Source of the DNA: Gaetbulibacter sp. 4G1
Lineage (GTDB): Bacteria; Bacteroidota; Bacteroidia; Flavobacteriales; Flavobacteriaceae
Length of the DNA stretch: 64,000 nt
Assembly: GCF_002741945.1 (NCBI RefSeq)
Contig: NZ_MDVN01000009.1
Coordinates: 62,001 to 126,000 of the forward strand
Direction of reading: 5' to 3'
Positions 61,569 to 64,000 of this stretch are shown here, in pieces. Numbering within the stretch: position 1 is the stretch's first letter; every line of letters begins with the position of its first letter. Both the position numbers and the translations under genes were made by a program. Under the pieces are notes generated by a model that was given only the letters and a program-made list of their open reading frames with translations, ran no database searches and was not told the DNA's origin.

Positions 61569-63017
61569 ATGAGGTATCTTAAAATTAAATTCTTTTTTGC
61601 ATTTGGTGTATCATTATTGGTATTCCCCAAAGTGCTATGTCAAGACTTACAATCAGTTCGGGCCAATGTAGATGGAGCTAATAAGGAAAAAAATAGATTA
61701 ACAAGAGAGTTTGCGAGAATTGCTACGGGTAACTCTTTTTTAAATATTGGGAATTTTGCATCCTTATCAACTAAAGATGAAACACTTTCGGCATCATTAT
61801 TTTTTTTAACCGAAGGCGGAAATGTCATTAATGTTGAAGCTTCAGGGGGTGCGACTCAAGGAATTACTAAAATTTTTGATGAAGGAAAGTTAAATTCTAA
61901 AGTAAGTCTAGGAGTATCCTATAATTTCATGCTTAGAAAGGCGAATAACGCAATAATGATTAATAGTACAGCAGAAGATGCTATTCTATTGGCAATAGAA
62001 AATGAAAACAGAAAGTATGAAAAGAAACTAATATCCGTATTAAACGATAGTTATGTTGAAGAACTTAAAAAGGATATTAAGACTGCAACTGCTTTAAGCA
62101 AAACTTTGGCAAAGAAATCAAAAGATGCTGCTAAAAAAATTAGAGCTTTAAGAAAGTCTAATGCTCCAAATAATAGTATACAAAAGGTTAGTGATAACAA
62201 AAATGCATTTGATTTAAAACTACAAGAGACAAATCATTTGATTACAACACTGCAAGCTAAAATCCAATCAGTAGAAGTCAAAAAATATAATGAGTTAGTG
62301 AATGCTTTAGAGCATGAAAGAGAAACCAAAGTTAAGGAACTAAAAGATAAACTTGTAAACTTAAAGCCAGATGCAATTTCTTTTTCTTGGATTTCCTTTG
62401 GATATAAAGCAACCAATAACTCCTTCTCTTTATTCGATGAGTCTCTTGAATTAGATAAACAAATATTAAAAGATGATTACACATCCCAAAGCTTTTTCCT
62501 TAGTTATTCGCATCAAAGCAATGTAAGAGCAGTTACGAGAAACGGTGGCATTGTGAGTTTTAAAGATAAAAAAAGAGAATTTATATCAGTTGGTGCAAAA
62601 TTTGATTATACACATAATTTAAATTCGTTGAAGCAAGTAGAAGTAGTTGATACCTCAATTATAGATGCAGAAAATGGAAGGACAAAAGTTGTTAAACAAA
62701 ATGCCTTTTCTGGTGAATATGAAAAAGATTTATCAAACCTTACAGCATTTTTTGACTATTACAATTTTATTGCATCTAAAGATATTTTAGCGATTCACAT
62801 GAATCCTACAATGACTTTTAGAGAAAATCATAAACCAGTAGCTAATTTTCAATTTGGTTTGTTGTTGCCTTTTAAAGATAAAGATAAGCAGACTACTAGA
62901 GTAAATTTAGAGATATTCTATCAAGTGAAAGACATTTTTAATACTTCTGATAGCACTAATGCTTTACTTAATAGAAATGTAATAGGGCTACAAACAACAT
63001 TCCCTTTCAATCTATAA
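61569..63017 (+). CDS. Exported protein of unknown function, coiled coil and probable beta-barrel end
   Basis: I do not recognise this 482-residue protein. It has a signal peptide (core FFFAFGVSLLVFPKVLCQ, cleavage about residue 24-25). A region with amphipathic strands follows (to about 130), then a lysine-rich helical, probably coiled-coil stretch (about 155-265; KDIKTATALSKTLAKKSKDAAKK). Strand-rich sequence makes up the rest, with a C-terminus (NVIGLQTTFPFNL) like that of outer-membrane barrels. An outer-membrane location is plausible. It is the first of four close plus-strand genes. Confidence 0.7.
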   Translation: MRYLKIKFFFAFGVSLLVFPKVLCQDLQSVRANVDGANKEKNRLTREFARIATGNSFLNIGNFASLSTKDETLSASLFFLTEGGNVINVEASGGATQGITKIFDEGKLNSKVSLGVSYNFMLRKANNAIMINSTAEDAILLAIENENRKYEKKLISVLNDSYVEELKKDIKTATALSKTLAKKSKDAAKKIRALRKSNAPNNSIQKVSDNKNAFDLKLQETNHLITTLQAKIQSVEVKKYNELVNALEHERETKVKELKDKLVNLKPDAISFSWISFGYKATNNSFSLFDESLELDKQILKDDYTSQSFFLSYSHQSNVRAVTRNGGIVSFKDKKREFISVGAKFDYTHNLNSLKQVEVVDTSIIDAENGRTKVVKQNAFSGEYEKDLSNLTAFFDYYNFIASKDILAIHMNPTMTFRENHKPVANFQFGLLLPFKDKDKQTTRVNLEIFYQVKDIFNTSDSTNALLNRNVIGLQTTFPFNL

Positions 63018-63044
63018 ATTAATTATAAACCAAAAACATAAATC

Positions 63045-63215
63045 ATGAAATGGAGAGTAGTATGTAACAAAAATGATGCACCCGGCACTATTTACGATGA
63101 AAAATGGAAAGCTGATAATGTAGCAAGAAGTCATAAGAGAAGAAACCCAAGTCATAAGGTAAAAGTACAACGTATAATAACTCAATTTAGCGTTCAGCAA
63201 GAATATGAAATCTAA
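63045..63215 (+). CDS. Small basic protein of unknown function (56 residues)
   Basis: An ATG at 63045 opens 56 codons to a TAA at 63213-63215. The product starts MKWRVVCNKNDAPGTIYDEK and is rich in Lys and Arg (SHKRRNPSHKVK). It has no signal peptide. It lies 27 bp after the upstream gene and 44 bp before the next, on the same strand, which supports it being real. I know no family for it. Confidence 0.5.
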   Translation: MKWRVVCNKNDAPGTIYDEKWKADNVARSHKRRNPSHKVKVQRIITQFSVQQEYEI

Positions 63216-63259
63216 ATTGTTGTTACAATTAAATTGATTATGCACATAAAGAATTCATA

Positions 63260-63880
63260 ATGAAAATGAAGAAGTTTTTATTAATGATGATGACCTTATT
63301 ATCTGTTTTTAGCCTTTTTGGCCAATCAAATCAAGATTCTACTGATGTTGATTCAGGTATAAGTAAATCTTTTTTAGAGTTTGAAAAAACTGAAAATGAA
63401 AGGCAATTGTTCATTAAAGAAATGATTGAACTTGATTCTATTTTAGAGCAAGAGAACTATCTTGACAATATCAAATTATTTAAACCCAAAAAGCTGTCTG
63501 TTACTTTAAAAGATAATATCATCAAACTTGATTTCCCACAGATTTTCTGTGTTGATTACTTTAAACTTAGAAAGCAAGAGAAAATTAACAATATTGAGAG
63601 ATTAAGAGTTAATGATAAACTTGTAGTGTACTGTAGAGATATTGCCAGTGATTTAGATATTTTTCCAAAGCGAACAGGTAATATTGAAGAAGATTGTAAA
63701 ATATATTTAAAAACCATCAAGCAATTATTAAGTAAAAATCAAAACATCCTTGAGGGATTTAATTATAAAAAGTACATACAATTAGAGAAAAGCAGAAATA
63801 TTAAAACTCATGCTAAAAGATTTGTTTTTCGTAAACGATTCCTGAAGTTTTTAAATGAAGAATATTATGTGTCTATTTAA
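63260..63880 (+). CDS. Exported protein of unknown function (206 residues)
   Basis: The product has a signal peptide (KKFLLMMMTLLSVFSLFGQ, cleavage about residue 22-23) and no lipobox. The mature part is highly charged and mostly helical, with one strand-like block (KLSVTLKDNIIKLDF) and two cysteines (IFCVDYF and VVYCRD). I do not recognise a domain. A Met two codons in (MKKFLL) is an equally good start. The next gene begins 7 bp after its stop, so it is part of an operon. Confidence 0.65.
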   Translation: MKMKKFLLMMMTLLSVFSLFGQSNQDSTDVDSGISKSFLEFEKTENERQLFIKEMIELDSILEQENYLDNIKLFKPKKLSVTLKDNIIKLDFPQIFCVDYFKLRKQEKINNIERLRVNDKLVVYCRDIASDLDIFPKRTGNIEEDCKIYLKTIKQLLSKNQNILEGFNYKKYIQLEKSRNIKTHAKRFVFRKRFLKFLNEEYYVSI

Positions 63881-63887
63881 TGAAAAT

Positions 63888-64000
63888 ATGTTTTCTAGAA
63901 TATCAATGCTATTTTTTCTAATACTGGCAGCAAATTCAGTAAATGTCAACGGACAAGTTGATTCTATATCGGAAGTAGAAAAAAAGTTTGATTCATTTAT
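63888..64000 (+). CDS. Start of an exported protein, cut by window end
   Basis: An ATG at 63888 opens a frame that runs off the window. The 37 visible residues begin MFSRISMLFFLILAANSVNV and form a signal peptide ending near NGQ, followed by VDSISEVEKKFDS. An ATG at 63867 is in frame and would overlap the preceding gene. Nothing can be said of its function. Confidence 0.6.
   Translation, partial: MFSRISMLFFLILAANSVNVNGQVDSISEVEKKFDSF

Noticed and set aside
1-64000. CRISPR arrays, insertion sequences, prophage or complete tRNA/rRNA genes
   Set aside because: I saw no regular spacer-repeat array, no transposase or integrase frame, and no complete tRNA or rRNA gene in either strand.

Overview
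The window looks like the chromosome of a marine flavobacterium (Bacteroidota, Flavobacteriaceae-like). The evidence is AT-rich DNA, three SusC/SusD pairs, type IX secretion C-terminal tails, promoters of the Bacteroidota form TTTG-N19-TAnnTTTG, and a complete alginate degradation locus. Species cannot be named from the sequence alone.

Layout. (1) Positions 1-4659, plus strand: the end of a histidine-utilisation operon, hutH (cut by the window edge), hutU and hutI. (2) 4747-20421, minus strand: polysaccharide locus 1. It has a SusC/SusD pair, a surface lipoprotein with two Ig-like and two GEVED domains, a hybrid two-component sensor/regulator, and two GH123/DUF4091-like proteins, one with a type IX secretion tail and one a lipoprotein. 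(3) 20836-33348, minus strand: polysaccharide locus 2. It has a sulfatase, a GH97 and a GH36-like (probably alpha-galactosidase) enzyme, a SusD, a SusC with an N-terminal STN signalling domain, a FecR anti-sigma factor and an ECF sigma factor. It is flanked by a direct repeat of the 3' end of eda, which suggests a late insertion. (4) 33739-61040: alginate catabolism. It has eda, kdgK, a divergent lacI-type regulator, an SDR reductase, an MFS transporter, a GntR regulator, two tandem PL7 lyases, a PKD lipoprotein, SusD, SusC, kdgF, a PL17 lyase, a second SDR, two more PL7-like lyases flanking an Nramp-fold transporter and a gluconokinase/6-phosphogluconate dehydrogenase fusion, a PL6 lyase, a lamin-tail-domain secreted protein and an RraA-like enzyme. 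(5) 61041-64000, plus strand: a 530-bp regulatory-looking gap, then an unrecognised set of four small or exported proteins that runs off the window.

How the alginate genes would work together: surface PL6 and PL7 enzymes cut alginate, SusC/SusD with the PKD lipoprotein import oligomers, and PL7-like and PL17 exolyases release unsaturated monouronate. KdgF opens it to the keto form (DEH), an SDR reduces DEH to 2-keto-3-deoxygluconate, and KdgK and Eda give pyruvate and glyceraldehyde-3-phosphate. The MFS carrier would move monomers across the inner membrane.

Regulation is visible in the DNA. A perfect 20-bp palindrome occurs twice between kdgK and the LacI gene. A different palindrome, TGGT-TT-ACCA or close variants, occurs as single, double or triple copies (13-bp period in the multi-copy sites) at the -7 box of the gntR, susC, PL17 and lamin-tail/RraA promoters. 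The susC and MFS genes also share an ordered set of leader motifs that could be a new cis-acting RNA. Locus 1, locus 2 and the alginate locus each use a different type of regulator.
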